Of a stretch of DNA of 64,000 bases, positions 50,246 to 60,169 are shown piece after piece. The translations under genes were made by a program, and so were the position numbers. The notes below the pieces were generated by a model. That model searched no databases and had not been told where the DNA came from. It saw nothing but the letters and a program-made list of their open reading frames with translations. The number at the start of each line of letters is the position of its first letter. Within the stretch, counting starts at the first letter, position 1. Origin of the DNA: Acidimicrobiaceae bacterium. GTDB taxonomy: Bacteria; Actinomycetota; Acidimicrobiia; Acidimicrobiales; Aldehydirespiratoraceae. Where the stretch lies: positions 1 through 64,000 of the forward strand of contig JAERSO010000165.1 in NCBI GenBank assembly GCA_016845585.1. Reading direction: 5' to 3'.

Positions 50246-50935
50246 GTGCCACTGACCGTAGAAGGCCCCAATGCGGGCGAGTTCCGCTGGATCATCATCG
50301 TCGACGAAGATCGTGCCGACCTCGACCTTCGCCCTGCGCTCACCGCGGCGCTCGAGTCGCTCGACGGTGGAACGGTGCAACTCTGGTTGAAGGCCGTCGA
50401 CGGCTCGGCCGACGACATCGCGCTCGATGCCGGCTTCGAGCGATACCGGGATCTCTGGCAGTTGCGCTGCAAGCTCCCGAACACGCCGTCGACTCTGGCC
50501 ACCCGAGGCTTCACGCTTGACGATCTCGACGACTTCGTGGCGGTGAACAACCGGGCGTTCTCGTGGCACCCCGAACAGGGGGGCCTGACCCGCGCCAGCG
50601 TGGAAGCCACCATGGGCGAAGACTGGTTCGATCCCGACGGCTTTCGACTCCATCACGAGGATGGCACCCTGGTCGGTTTCTGCTGGACCAAGATCCATCG
50701 TGACCAGACTCCCCAACTCGGCGAGATCTACGTCATCGCGGTCGACACCAGCCACCACGGACGCGGTCTCGGCAAACCCATGACACTCGCCGGTCTCGAT
50801 TGGCTCGCCTCCCAGGGACTCACCACCGGAATGCTCTACGTGGAGTCCGACAATGACCCCGCCAACGCCACGTATGCAGCCATCGGCTTCAGCCGGCACC
50901 ACACCGATCGCGCCTACCGTATGGATCTCCCATGA
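50246..50935 (+). CDS. GNAT acetyltransferase, mycothiol synthase (MshD)-like
   Basis: AVNNRAFSWHPEQGGLT; FCWTKIHRDQTPQLGEIYVIAVDTSHHGRGLG. Confidence 0.85.
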   Translation: MPLTVEGPNAGEFRWIIIVDEDRADLDLRPALTAALESLDGGTVQLWLKAVDGSADDIALDAGFERYRDLWQLRCKLPNTPSTLATRGFTLDDLDDFVAVNNRAFSWHPEQGGLTRASVEATMGEDWFDPDGFRLHHEDGTLVGFCWTKIHRDQTPQLGEIYVIAVDTSHHGRGLGKPMTLAGLDWLASQGLTTGMLYVESDNDPANATYAAIGFSRHHTDRAYRMDLP

Positions 50936-52002
50936 CCGTCGACGCCGCCGGGCGCTCACACCGAGATGCGCCGGTCCTCCGATTCGATCCAACCCGCGAC
51001 GAGTTCGCGGCCCTGCTCGACGGCGAGCCGCGCTACCGCCTCGATCAGGCGTGGACCGGCCTGCACGAGCGCGGCGATGAAACGGACGACCTGACCAATC
51101 TCCCCAAGGCGCTCCGGGCCCGCATCGACGCCGAGCTCCCACTCGGGCTCTCCCCGGAGGAGGAGTCCGTCAGCGACAACGGGGAGACGGTGAAGTGGCT
51201 GTGGCGGCTGCACGACGGTCACCACATCGAGACCGTTCTGATGCACTACGAGGACCGCACGACGGTGTGCGTCTCCTCCCAGGCCGGCTGTGCCATGGCC
51301 TGTGGCTTCTGCGCCACCGGCCAGAGCGGATTCGACCGGCACCTGTCCGTCGGGGAGATCGTCGAGCAAGTCGTGCGAGCACGCCGCACCTCGGCACCAC
51401 GCCGAGTCTCCAACATCGTCTTCATGGGGATGGGTGAGCCCTTCGCCAACTACGACCGCACCTGGGCGGCGGTCGAGCGCATCAATCACGACCTGGGTAT
51501 CGGGGCTCGTCACATCACCATCTCGACGGTCGGCGTCGTCCCGGGTATCGATCGGCTCGCCCGGGAGGATCTCCCCGTCAATCTCGCCGTGTCGCTCCAC
51601 TCGGCCAACGACGAGGACCGAAACGCCCTCGTCCCGATCAATCAGCGCTACCCCCTCGCCATGCTCGAGGAATCGTGTGCGCGGTACCTCGATGCGAAGA
51701 ACCGACGCCTCTCGTTCGAATGGGCCCTGATCGACGGGGTCAACGACCGCGCGAGCGACGCCGATGAGCTGGCCATCCTCGCCCGCCGGCTCCGGGCGCA
51801 CATCAATCTGATCCCGCTCAATCCCACCCCGGGATATCTGACACGCGGCACGCCGATGGATCGTGTGCATGAGTTCCGTGACCGGCTCACCTCGATGGGG
51901 GCCAACGCCACCGTCCGCCGCACGCGCGGCACCGACATCGACGCCGCTTGCGGCCAGCTGCGAGCCAGCCGCCAGCTCGTTGATCCACCGCGGAGACGCT
52001 GA
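50932..52002 (+). CDS. rlmN: 23S rRNA (adenine-C2)-methyltransferase RlmN
   Basis: Radical-SAM CAMACGFCATGQSGFDRHLSVGEIVEQV; FMGMGEPFANY. Confidence 0.97.
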   Translation: MTVDAAGRSHRDAPVLRFDPTRDEFAALLDGEPRYRLDQAWTGLHERGDETDDLTNLPKALRARIDAELPLGLSPEEESVSDNGETVKWLWRLHDGHHIETVLMHYEDRTTVCVSSQAGCAMACGFCATGQSGFDRHLSVGEIVEQVVRARRTSAPRRVSNIVFMGMGEPFANYDRTWAAVERINHDLGIGARHITISTVGVVPGIDRLAREDLPVNLAVSLHSANDEDRNALVPINQRYPLAMLEESCARYLDAKNRRLSFEWALIDGVNDRASDADELAILARRLRAHINLIPLNPTPGYLTRGTPMDRVHEFRDRLTSMGANATVRRTRGTDIDAACGQLRASRQLVDPPRRR

Positions 52003-52032
52003 GTCCGCCCGGTCACACTCCATACTGGAACA

Positions 52033-52422
52033 ATGAGCGACACCCAGTGGATCAACCCGCGCCAGCCTCAGACTCTCTACATCGCACAGTTCCTGCTGTA
52101 TTTCAGCGCCGTGATCGCCATCTTCGATCCGCCACCGACCGGCGTGTTCTCGAACTTCGCCATCCGGAACCTGTTGCTGTTGATCATCGTCTTCGGGTCA
52201 GCAGGCGGCGCATTCGGTATCGCCAACCACAAACGCTGGGGCTATATCATGGGCATCGTCGCCGCCATTGCCCCGTTCCTGATTCGCTTCGAACTCGCAC
52301 GACAGATCGACATCGGATTCGCGATCGAATGGAACATCATCGGTGGCATGTTCGACATCGCCACCGTGGCCGCCCTCCTGCATCCGATGAGCCGGGACTA
52401 CCAGAAGATCTGGTTTCGGTGA
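52033..52422 (+). CDS. Small membrane protein
   Basis: Multiple hydrophobic segments. Confidence 0.7.
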   Translation: MSDTQWINPRQPQTLYIAQFLLYFSAVIAIFDPPPTGVFSNFAIRNLLLLIIVFGSAGGAFGIANHKRWGYIMGIVAAIAPFLIRFELARQIDIGFAIEWNIIGGMFDIATVAALLHPMSRDYQKIWFR

Positions 52423-53156
52423 CCCACCGCCCCGGTGATGCTGCGTCGCCGATCCTGCAGGACGGCGTGACCGTCGACCCTGACCACCTCCCGAGCGGCG
52501 ACGAGAAGCGTCGCCAGGTCCGCTCGATGTTCGACTCGATCGCTCCCCGCTACGACCTGGTCAACCGCATCATGTCCTTCGGCCTGGACGTGCGGTGGCG
52601 CAAGGCCGCCATGAAGCAGTTGGGTGTGTCCGGTGGGGGCACCGTCGTCGACCTCGCGTGCGGCACCGGTGACTTCTGCCGCGAGATCCAGAAGGCCGGA
52701 CTCCTACCGGTGGGACTCGACCTCTCGATGGGGATGCTCGCGGAGGCACGAACCGATGCCCCGCTTGTTCACGCGGACATCCTGCGCATGCCGCTTCCCG
52801 ATGGCACCGTCGATGGCGCCACCTGCGGTTTCGCGCTGCGCAATCTGGTCGAACTCCCCGGGTTCTTTGACGAGGTGGCCCGGGTGCTCCGACCCGGCGG
52901 CCGCATCGCGTTCCTGGATGCCTCCGAGCCCGAGAACCGAATCCTGCGTTGGGGCCACGGGATCTACTTCAACCGGGTCGTCCCGGTCATCGGCGGCGTC
53001 CTCTCAGAGGGTCGGGCCTACCGCTATCTGCCGAAGTCGCTCGTCTACCTTCCCCCGTGGGACGAGATGAAGGCCTCACTCGAAGACGCCGGCTTCGCCG
53101 ATCTCGGGCGCAAGGTCTTCACCGGCGCCCAACTCATCACCGGCACCCGCCGCTAG
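52419..53156 (+). CDS. menG: Demethylmenaquinone methyltransferase (UbiE/MenG)
   Basis: MFDSIAPRYDLVNRIMSFGLDVRWRK; VVDLACGTGDF. Confidence 0.95.
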   Translation: MTHRPGDAASPILQDGVTVDPDHLPSGDEKRRQVRSMFDSIAPRYDLVNRIMSFGLDVRWRKAAMKQLGVSGGGTVVDLACGTGDFCREIQKAGLLPVGLDLSMGMLAEARTDAPLVHADILRMPLPDGTVDGATCGFALRNLVELPGFFDEVARVLRPGGRIAFLDASEPENRILRWGHGIYFNRVVPVIGGVLSEGRAYRYLPKSLVYLPPWDEMKASLEDAGFADLGRKVFTGAQLITGTRR

Positions 53157-53212
53157 ACACCACGCGGCGATCAACGTCACCGCAGCGAGTCCGCTGTCCC
53201 CATTGTTCTCTC

Positions 53213-54115
53213 TCAGCCGCTGAGGGCGATTCCGGCGGCCATGGCCAGGCCGCAGACGAGCTGGGCCTTCCCCGTCAGGCCGAGTACACCGATCAGCTCT
53301 GCCCCTGTGGCCCCCTTCGAGACCGCCCGGATGCCCTGAAGGACGAACGGAACACCGAGGAGAGCGGCCACGGCCCAGCGATCGGTGACGACGGTGAGCA
53401 GGACCGCGACCGTCAGCGCAGATTCCTGCATGAGGACATAGGTGATGCGGGTGCGCTTCTCCCCGATCCGCACAGCCAGCGTCTGCTTTCCCGCGATCGT
53501 GTCACCGGGGATGTCGCGCAGATTGTTGATGACCAACAGCGCCGTGGCCCACAGCCCGACCGACACGCTCGCGGCCAACGCGACACCCCTGATCTCCTCG
53601 AGCAGCACATACGTCGTGCCGACCGTGGCCACCACGCCGAAGAAGACGAAGACGAAGACCTCGCCGAGGCCCAGATAGCCGTAGGGCCGGGGGCCGCCCG
53701 TGTAGGTCCATCCGGCAACGAGCGATGCGGCACCGACGATGAAGAGTTCCGGACCGACGACGAAGGCCAGCACCGCTCCCACCACGCCGGCCACACCGAA
53801 CGAGAGCGTTGCCGCCCGCTTCACCGAGCCGGGTTCGACCAGGCCGGATCCGACGAGGCGCAGCGGGCCGACGCGCTCAGCGCCATCGGTGCCGCGGACA
53901 CCGTCGGAGTAGTCGTTGGCGAAGTTCACCGCCACCTGCAAGGCGAGCGCAACGATGAGCGCCGCCCCTGCCCTCCACCATTGTGTGTCGGCGCCCTCTC
54001 CCACTGCCACTGCGGCACCGACTGCGACGGGGACGATGGCCGCCGGCAACGTGCGCGGTCGGGCACCGGCGAGCCACAGCTTCAGACCGGTCGGAGAGTC
54101 GGGGGGCGAGTTCAT
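53213..54115 (-). CDS. menA: 1,4-dihydroxy-2-naphthoate polyprenyltransferase
   Basis: ARPRTLPAAIVPVAVG; NFANDYSDGVRGTD. Confidence 0.95.
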   Translation of the reverse strand: MNSPPDSPTGLKLWLAGARPRTLPAAIVPVAVGAAVAVGEGADTQWWRAGAALIVALALQVAVNFANDYSDGVRGTDGAERVGPLRLVGSGLVEPGSVKRAATLSFGVAGVVGAVLAFVVGPELFIVGAASLVAGWTYTGGPRPYGYLGLGEVFVFVFFGVVATVGTTYVLLEEIRGVALAASVSVGLWATALLVINNLRDIPGDTIAGKQTLAVRIGEKRTRITYVLMQESALTVAVLLTVVTDRWAVAALLGVPFVLQGIRAVSKGATGAELIGVLGLTGKAQLVCGLAMAAGIALSG

Positions 54116-54723
54116 CGGGATTCCAGAATTCGGGCGATGGCCGCGGGGAACAACCGGTGTTCTACCGCGTGGATACGTTCCTCCAACGACTCTCGGGTGT
54201 CCGTTGCCCGGATCGGCACCTGCTCGGTGAGGATCACGGGCCCATCGTCCATGCCCTCGTCGGGCACCAGGTGGACCATCACGCCCGTGTGGTCGAGGCC
54301 ATCGGACTCATGGGCTGCCCAGGCGTCATCGATGGCGTGGGCCCCGGGGAACGCTCCCGGGAGGGCCGGATGCAGGTTGACCACCTGGTCGGGAAACTCA
54401 CCGAGGAACGCCATCGAGAAGAGGTGCATCCAACCCGCCTGCACGACCAGATCCGGGGCTGCGCCGGCCACGATCTCGGCCAGATCGGCGTCGTAGGCAG
54501 CGCGTGCCGCCGCAGGATCTTCGATTCGCTCGCGGTAGGGCCCGAGTGGTGCGAAGTGGGTGGAGATCCCCCGAGCGGCGGCTCGTTTCGCGGCATGGGC
54601 CGATCGACGGTTCACCACGACGAGAACCACGTGTGCGTCGAGAGATCCTTCGTCACACGCATCAAATATCGCCTGAAGGTTCGAGCCGCTCCCGGATGCC
54701 AGAACGACGAGCGTTGCCGTCAA
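54112..54723 (-). CDS. purN: Phosphoribosylglycinamide formyltransferase
   Basis: VVLASGSGSNLQAIFDA; VNLHPALPGAFPGAHAIDDA. Confidence 0.96.
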   Translation of the reverse strand: MTATLVVLASGSGSNLQAIFDACDEGSLDAHVVLVVVNRRSAHAAKRAAARGISTHFAPLGPYRERIEDPAAARAAYDADLAEIVAGAAPDLVVQAGWMHLFSMAFLGEFPDQVVNLHPALPGAFPGAHAIDDAWAAHESDGLDHTGVMVHLVPDEGMDDGPVILTEQVPIRATDTRESLEERIHAVEHRLFPAAIARILESR

Positions 54724-55721
54724 CGCCAGTCGCCGTGAAGTTGAACTCGCTCGCCACCCTCGTCGACGGAGACCAGCCGACCGATCACGGCATGACCGAG
54801 GGCGACGGCGGCATCGACGTGTTCAGCGGCAACCGCCACGACCATGCCGATCCCCATGTTCCACGTGCGAAACGACTCGCCATCGGCGATGTCGCCCCAC
54901 TCGACGAGCGTGCGGAAGCCCTGCGGCACATCCCACGAGCCGAGATCGATGCTGGCGCCGAGATCGGCAGGAAGCACACGGGGGATGTTCTCGAGGAAGC
55001 CTCCGCCCGTGATGTGGGCAAGCGCCTTCGGTTCGGTCCCGGCTGCCCTGAGGGCGTCGACATCACCGAGGTACGACTTGTGGGGCGTGAGTAGCCAGTC
55101 GACCATCTCCGCGGTGGGTTCGTTCTGGTCGAGCAGCAGGCGAATGAGCGAATAGCCGTTGGTGTGGGGGCTGTCGGAGGCCATCCCGATCAACACATCG
55201 CCGGCCTGGAGCGCCTCGGTGCGAGGCCAGAGTTCGGCCTGCGACACCGAACCGACAATGGTGCCCGCGATGTCGACCGAGCCATCGGTGTAGACGCCGG
55301 GCATCTCCGCGGTTTCGCCACCGAGGAGCGCACAGCCGACGGCGCGACACGCACCGGCCATACCGGTGACGATCTCCGCCACGATCTCGGGCACCAGTTT
55401 GGCCGTGGCGATGTAGTCGAGGAAGAACAACGGACGGGCACCCTGCACGAGGATGTCGTCGACACAGTGATTGACGAGGTCCGCGCCGACGCCCTGCCAC
55501 CCGCCGTGACGCGCCGCCAGTTCGACCTTTGTGCCCACGCCGTCAGTGGACGCCACCAGCACGGCATCGCCGGCGAGTCCGGCGGTCGAGAACAACCCAC
55601 CGAAGGCGCCCAGATCCGAGAGCACCGCATCGGTGTTCGTGGAGGCCACAGCCTCGGACATGAGCTTGACCGCCCGATTGCCCTCGTCGATGTTGACGCC
55701 GGCGTCGGCGTATTCGGTCAT
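54720..55721 (-). CDS. purM: Phosphoribosylformylglycinamidine cyclo-ligase
   Basis: VASTDGVGTKVELAARHG; ALLGGETAEMPGVY. Confidence 0.97.
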   Translation of the reverse strand: MTEYADAGVNIDEGNRAVKLMSEAVASTNTDAVLSDLGAFGGLFSTAGLAGDAVLVASTDGVGTKVELAARHGGWQGVGADLVNHCVDDILVQGARPLFFLDYIATAKLVPEIVAEIVTGMAGACRAVGCALLGGETAEMPGVYTDGSVDIAGTIVGSVSQAELWPRTEALQAGDVLIGMASDSPHTNGYSLIRLLLDQNEPTAEMVDWLLTPHKSYLGDVDALRAAGTEPKALAHITGGGFLENIPRVLPADLGASIDLGSWDVPQGFRTLVEWGDIADGESFRTWNMGIGMVVAVAAEHVDAAVALGHAVIGRLVSVDEGGERVQLHGDWR

Positions 55722-57037
55722 GAGCGGACCTCCGCTGTGGCGCGGGCGATGTCGGCGCGATGTTGCGCACCGTCGAACGAAATGAGCGACACCCCGTGAT
55801 GGGCCGCGTCGGCGGCCTCGATGAGGGTCGAGCGGCGGGCGGTGACGGCGAGCACGCGTCCGCCGGAGGTCACGATCTCCTCGTCACGGATCGCGGTGCC
55901 GGCGTGAAAGACGAGGCAGTCGGCCTCCGGGGCCTCGTCGATCCCGACGATGGGCGCTGGGTCGCTTCCGGACACGGGGTAGCCGGCGGATGCCATCACG
56001 ACGGTGACAGCCGCGTCCGTCGACCACTCGATCTGGACATCATCGAGTGATCCGGTGGCGCACGCCATGAAGATCTCGTAGACGTCGGACTCCAGGAGGG
56101 GCAACACCACCTCGGTCTCGGGGTCGCCGAACCGGCAGTTGTACTCGATGACCTTCGGGCCCTCGCTCGTGAGCATCATCCCGGCATAGAGCACGCCTCG
56201 GTACGGACGGCCCTCCGCCGTCAGGGCGGCGAGGCTCGGCGCGAGCACCGTGCGCCCGATCTCGTCGAGCAACTCGGCATCGGCGATCGGCGACGGGTAG
56301 AACGCTCCCATGCCACCGGTGTTCGGGCCTTCGTCGCCGACGAGCAGCCGCTTGTGGTCCTGGGCGGCGGGCATGACATGGAACCGCACACCATCACAGA
56401 ACGCCAGGATCGACACCTCGGGTCCGTGGAGCCTCTCCTCGAGGAGGAGCTCTGTGCCGGCGTCACCGAAACGGCCGTCGTCGAGGATCTCCCGGATGGC
56501 AACGGCGGCCTCTTCATGGGTCTCGGCCACGATCACGCCTTTGCCGGCGGCGAGTCCGTCGGCCTTCACCACCGGCGGCACCACGAGGTCGGCCAGGTAG
56601 GCCAACGCCGGAGCCGAATCCGTGAACGATTGGGACCGTCCGGTCGGGATCTCGTTGCGCAGCAGAAAGTCCTTGCAGTGCGACTTCGATCCCTCGAGTT
56701 GGGCCGCGGCGGCCGATGGTCCGAATGCGGCAATCCCGCGCTCGGCGAGTCGGTCGACGAGGCCCATCACGAGCGGATCCTCGGGCCCGACGACGACCAG
56801 ATCGACGTTCTCGGCCACGGCGAACTCGACCAGACCGGCGACGTCGGTGGCCCTGATGGCCACATTGCGACAACCTGGTTCAGCGGCGGTGCCAGGGTTG
56901 CCCGGCGCCGTGATGACCGTGGCCACCGACGGCGACTTGGCGAGCGCCCAGACAATGGCGTGCTCACGTCCACCACCACCGACGACGAGCACGGTGGCGC
57001 CGGAGTCGGCCGCCCGGGGCTCAGTCTCCCCAGACAT
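55718..57037 (-). CDS. purD: Phosphoribosylamine-glycine ligase
   Basis: VLVVGGGGREHAIVWALAKSP; EYNCRFGDPETEVVLPLL. Confidence 0.97.
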   Translation of the reverse strand: MSGETEPRAADSGATVLVVGGGGREHAIVWALAKSPSVATVITAPGNPGTAAEPGCRNVAIRATDVAGLVEFAVAENVDLVVVGPEDPLVMGLVDRLAERGIAAFGPSAAAAQLEGSKSHCKDFLLRNEIPTGRSQSFTDSAPALAYLADLVVPPVVKADGLAAGKGVIVAETHEEAAVAIREILDDGRFGDAGTELLLEERLHGPEVSILAFCDGVRFHVMPAAQDHKRLLVGDEGPNTGGMGAFYPSPIADAELLDEIGRTVLAPSLAALTAEGRPYRGVLYAGMMLTSEGPKVIEYNCRFGDPETEVVLPLLESDVYEIFMACATGSLDDVQIEWSTDAAVTVVMASAGYPVSGSDPAPIVGIDEAPEADCLVFHAGTAIRDEEIVTSGGRVLAVTARRSTLIEAADAAHHGVSLISFDGAQHRADIARATAEVRS

Positions 57038-58445
57038 TGGCGAACTGCTCCTTCGGGCGTAGCTCCAGTTGCACGAAGCGCTCGGACTCGAACGGATAGA
57101 CCCCGGTGAAACATGCGTTGCAGTAGCCGTCTTCGGCCTCGAGCCCGCGCATCATCGCATCGATCGACAGAAACGCCAAGGAGTCAGCGCCGATGTGCTG
57201 TCGGATTTCCTCGACGCTCTTGTGGCCGGCGATCAGCTCGTCCGACGACGCCATGTCGACACCCATGTAGCAGGGGTCGGTGATGGCGGGGCACGCAACT
57301 CGTACGTGGACCTCGGCGGCGCCGGCATTTCGCACCATCTGGACGAGCGGACCTGAGGTGGTGCCGCGCACGATCGAGTCATCGACCAGGACCACGCGCT
57401 TCCCCGCGAGATTGTCCTTGAGCGGGTTGAACTTCATCTCCACTCGCGACTCACGGAGCTGCTGGGTCGGCTCGATGAAGGTGCGGCCGACGTAGCGATT
57501 CTTCGTGAGTCCCTCCGTGTAGGGAATCCCGGCTTCCTGGGCGAAGCCGATGGCGTGCGGGGTACCGGAGTCCGGCACCGAAACCACGATGTCGGCGTCG
57601 ACGGGATTCTCCCGGGCGAGCTCCCGACCGAGGCGCTGCCTGGTCGAGTGGATGAGGTTGCCGCCGTAGATGCTGTCGGGACGGCTGAAGTAGATCTGTT
57701 CGAATGTGCAGAATGCCCGCTGCTTCGGCACGGCCCCCTGCTCGATGTGGAGGCCGTTCGCGTCGATCCTCGCGATCTGACCCGGCTCGACCTCACACAC
57801 GAACTCGGCGCCGATCGCGGAGAACGCACACGTCTCCGATGCCAGGATGTAGCCGTCGTCGAGTCTGCCCACCACCAGCGGTCGGAATCCCCACGGGTCG
57901 CGAACGCCGTAGACGGCATCGCGCGTGAGAATCGTGAGGGCGAACGCACCCTCGGCCTGTGTCATCAGTGACTTGATGCGATTGAGCCAATCGCCGCTCG
58001 CGGCACTCAGCAGATGCACCATCACCTCGGTGTCCGACGAGGTCTGGAGCCCGACGCCACGTTCCAGGAGCTGTCGCCGCAGCAGGTGGGCGTTGACCAG
58101 GTTGCCATTGTGCGCGAGTCCGAGTGGACCGTCGATCGTCTCCATGATGACGGGCTGCGCGTTGCGGATGCCTGTGCCGCCGGTGGTGCTGTAGCGGGTG
58201 TGACCGATGGCGAGATCGCCCTTCAGAGTCGAGACATTGTCCTCGTTGAAGACAGTGGCGACCAGACCCTGGCCCTTGTGGATGTGGGCGACACCATTGT
58301 CACACGTGGCGATTCCGGCTGCCTCCTGTCCACGGTGTTGGAGGGTGTACAGCGAGAAGAAACTCAGTCGCCCCGCTTCCTTGCCGGGGGCATAGATCCC
58401 CACGACACCACATTCCTCATGAATCTCATCCCCAGTGGGATACAC
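57021..58445 (-). CDS. purF: Amidophosphoribosyltransferase
   Basis: ECGVVGIYAP; GHTRYSTTGGTGIRNAQP; VVLVDDSIVRGTTS. Confidence 0.98.
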   Translation of the reverse strand: MYPTGDEIHEECGVVGIYAPGKEAGRLSFFSLYTLQHRGQEAAGIATCDNGVAHIHKGQGLVATVFNEDNVSTLKGDLAIGHTRYSTTGGTGIRNAQPVIMETIDGPLGLAHNGNLVNAHLLRRQLLERGVGLQTSSDTEVMVHLLSAASGDWLNRIKSLMTQAEGAFALTILTRDAVYGVRDPWGFRPLVVGRLDDGYILASETCAFSAIGAEFVCEVEPGQIARIDANGLHIEQGAVPKQRAFCTFEQIYFSRPDSIYGGNLIHSTRQRLGRELARENPVDADIVVSVPDSGTPHAIGFAQEAGIPYTEGLTKNRYVGRTFIEPTQQLRESRVEMKFNPLKDNLAGKRVVLVDDSIVRGTTSGPLVQMVRNAGAAEVHVRVACPAITDPCYMGVDMASSDELIAGHKSVEEIRQHIGADSLAFLSIDAMMRGLEAEDGYCNACFTGVYPFESERFVQLELRPKEQFANVWGD

Positions 58446-58448
58446 GGT

Positions 58449-59585
58449 TCACCGTCCAGTGAGCGCGGCGCGGACATCGCCGACTCGTTGTCGTACTTGG
58501 GTGCGATCGTCCCCGACGCAGGTCAGGTGCCCCATCTTGCGTCCCGGGCGGGCCTCGCCCTTGCCGTAGAGGTGCAGATGCACGTCGGGTTCGGCGAGCA
58601 CGCGACCGAAGTCGGGGGCACCGTCGGTCCAGAGATCACCGAGAAGCTGGGCCATTGCAGCGGGCCGGCAGGAGCCGTCGCCGAGCGGCATACCGGTGAT
58701 GGCGCGGAGCTGTTGTTCGAATTGGCCCGCCGCGGCTGCCTCGATCGTGCAATGACCGCTGTTGTGCGGCCGTGGCGCGATCTCGTTGACGAGAATCCCA
58801 TCGGGGGTGTCGAAGAGCTCGACACAGAGCACACCGACCAGATCGAGTGCGAGAGCCGTGGCGTGGGCGACCGCTCGAGCAGCCTTCGCCGTCTCGTCGT
58901 TCACGTCGGCCGGAGTCACCGTGAGGTCGAGGATGTGATCGACGTGATCGTTCTCCATCACGCCGTGATCGCCGATCGTACCGTCGACACCGCGGGCCAC
59001 GATGACCGAGAGTTCTCGTTCGAAGTGCACCACTGACTCGACCACGACACGCTGGTGGTCGAGGGTCTCCCAGGCAGCGTCGGCCTCGGCCGGGGTGTCG
59101 ATGCGCACCTGGCCCTTGCCGTCGTAGCCGAAACGGGCGGCTTTCGCGATGACGGGAGTGCCGAGCGCCTCGACCGCGGCTCGGAGCTCGCCGAGTGTCG
59201 CGGCCGGCCGCCACGCGGCAACCCTGACACCCGCCGCGGTGAGCGCCTCCTTCTCGAGCTGGCGGTCCTGGGCCGCGGCGATGATCGCGGCAGAGGGACG
59301 CACGGGGACACCGGCCGCCGCTGCAACGTCGGCCACCTGCAGTTCGACGTTCTCGAACTCCCACGTGATGACGTCGACTCGGTTCACGAAGTGGTTCAGC
59401 GCCGCGGAATCGGTGAAGTCGCCGGTGATCTCCTCGTCGGCCAGGAGCCCGGCCGGCGTGTCCTTTGCTCCCCCGGTGAGCACCACGACTCCGTAACCGT
59501 GTTGCCGAGCGGTCTGCGCGAGCATGCGACCCAACTGTCCCCCGCCGACAATTCCGATCGTGGTGCCAGGAGGGAGCGGGCTCAT
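58449..59585 (-). CDS. purK: 5-(carboxyamino)imidazole ribonucleotide synthase
   Basis: IGIVGGGQLGRMLAQTARQHGY; NEIAPRPHNSGHCTIEA. Confidence 0.97.
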   Translation of the reverse strand: MSPLPPGTTIGIVGGGQLGRMLAQTARQHGYGVVVLTGGAKDTPAGLLADEEITGDFTDSAALNHFVNRVDVITWEFENVELQVADVAAAAGVPVRPSAAIIAAAQDRQLEKEALTAAGVRVAAWRPAATLGELRAAVEALGTPVIAKAARFGYDGKGQVRIDTPAEADAAWETLDHQRVVVESVVHFERELSVIVARGVDGTIGDHGVMENDHVDHILDLTVTPADVNDETAKAARAVAHATALALDLVGVLCVELFDTPDGILVNEIAPRPHNSGHCTIEAAAAGQFEQQLRAITGMPLGDGSCRPAAMAQLLGDLWTDGAPDFGRVLAEPDVHLHLYGKGEARPGRKMGHLTCVGDDRTQVRQRVGDVRAALTGR

Positions 59586-59588
59586 GTC

Positions 59589-60098
59589 TCAGTGATCCAA
59601 CTCGATGGCGCGTACCTGCTCGGCGCGCTGCTGTCGGAATTCATGGAGCGCTTCCGCGAGACTCTCGTCGCGGCGAGCCAGCATCGCCACCGCGAAGAGG
59701 CCGGCGTTGGTGGCACCCGCGTCGCCGATCGCCATCGTTGCCACTGGAACCCCGCCCGGCATCTGTGCGATCGACAGGAGCGAGTCCATCCCATTCAGTG
59801 CCCGGCTCCTGATCGGCACACCCACGACCGGAACGATCGTGTGTCCTGCGACCATGCCCGGAAGATGCGCGGCACCGCCGGCCCCGGCGATGATCACCTC
59901 GAGGCCGCGAGACTCCGCCGCCTCGGCGTACTCGACCATGAGGCCCGGCGTGCGGTGGGCCGACACGACCCTGCATTCGTGCGGGATTCCGAAATCGCGG
60001 AGAACATCAGCGGCACGGCGCATCGTCTCCCAGTCGGAGTCGCTGCCCATGATGACACCGACCTGCGGATCCTCAGACACGACGGGGGTTCCTCCCAC
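59589..60098 (-). CDS. purE: 5-(carboxyamino)imidazole ribonucleotide mutase
   Basis: [40 protein letters not shown]. Confidence 0.97.
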   Translation of the reverse strand: MGGTPVVSEDPQVGVIMGSDSDWETMRRAADVLRDFGIPHECRVVSAHRTPGLMVEYAEAAESRGLEVIIAGAGGAAHLPGMVAGHTIVPVVGVPIRSRALNGMDSLLSIAQMPGGVPVATMAIGDAGATNAGLFAVAMLARRDESLAEALHEFRQQRAEQVRAIELDH

Positions 60099-60169
60099 TC
60101 ACTGACCCAGTCTGCATCCTCGCGCGGTCAAACCCGACACCGCGGGACAACTGCCGCGACATTCGTTCC

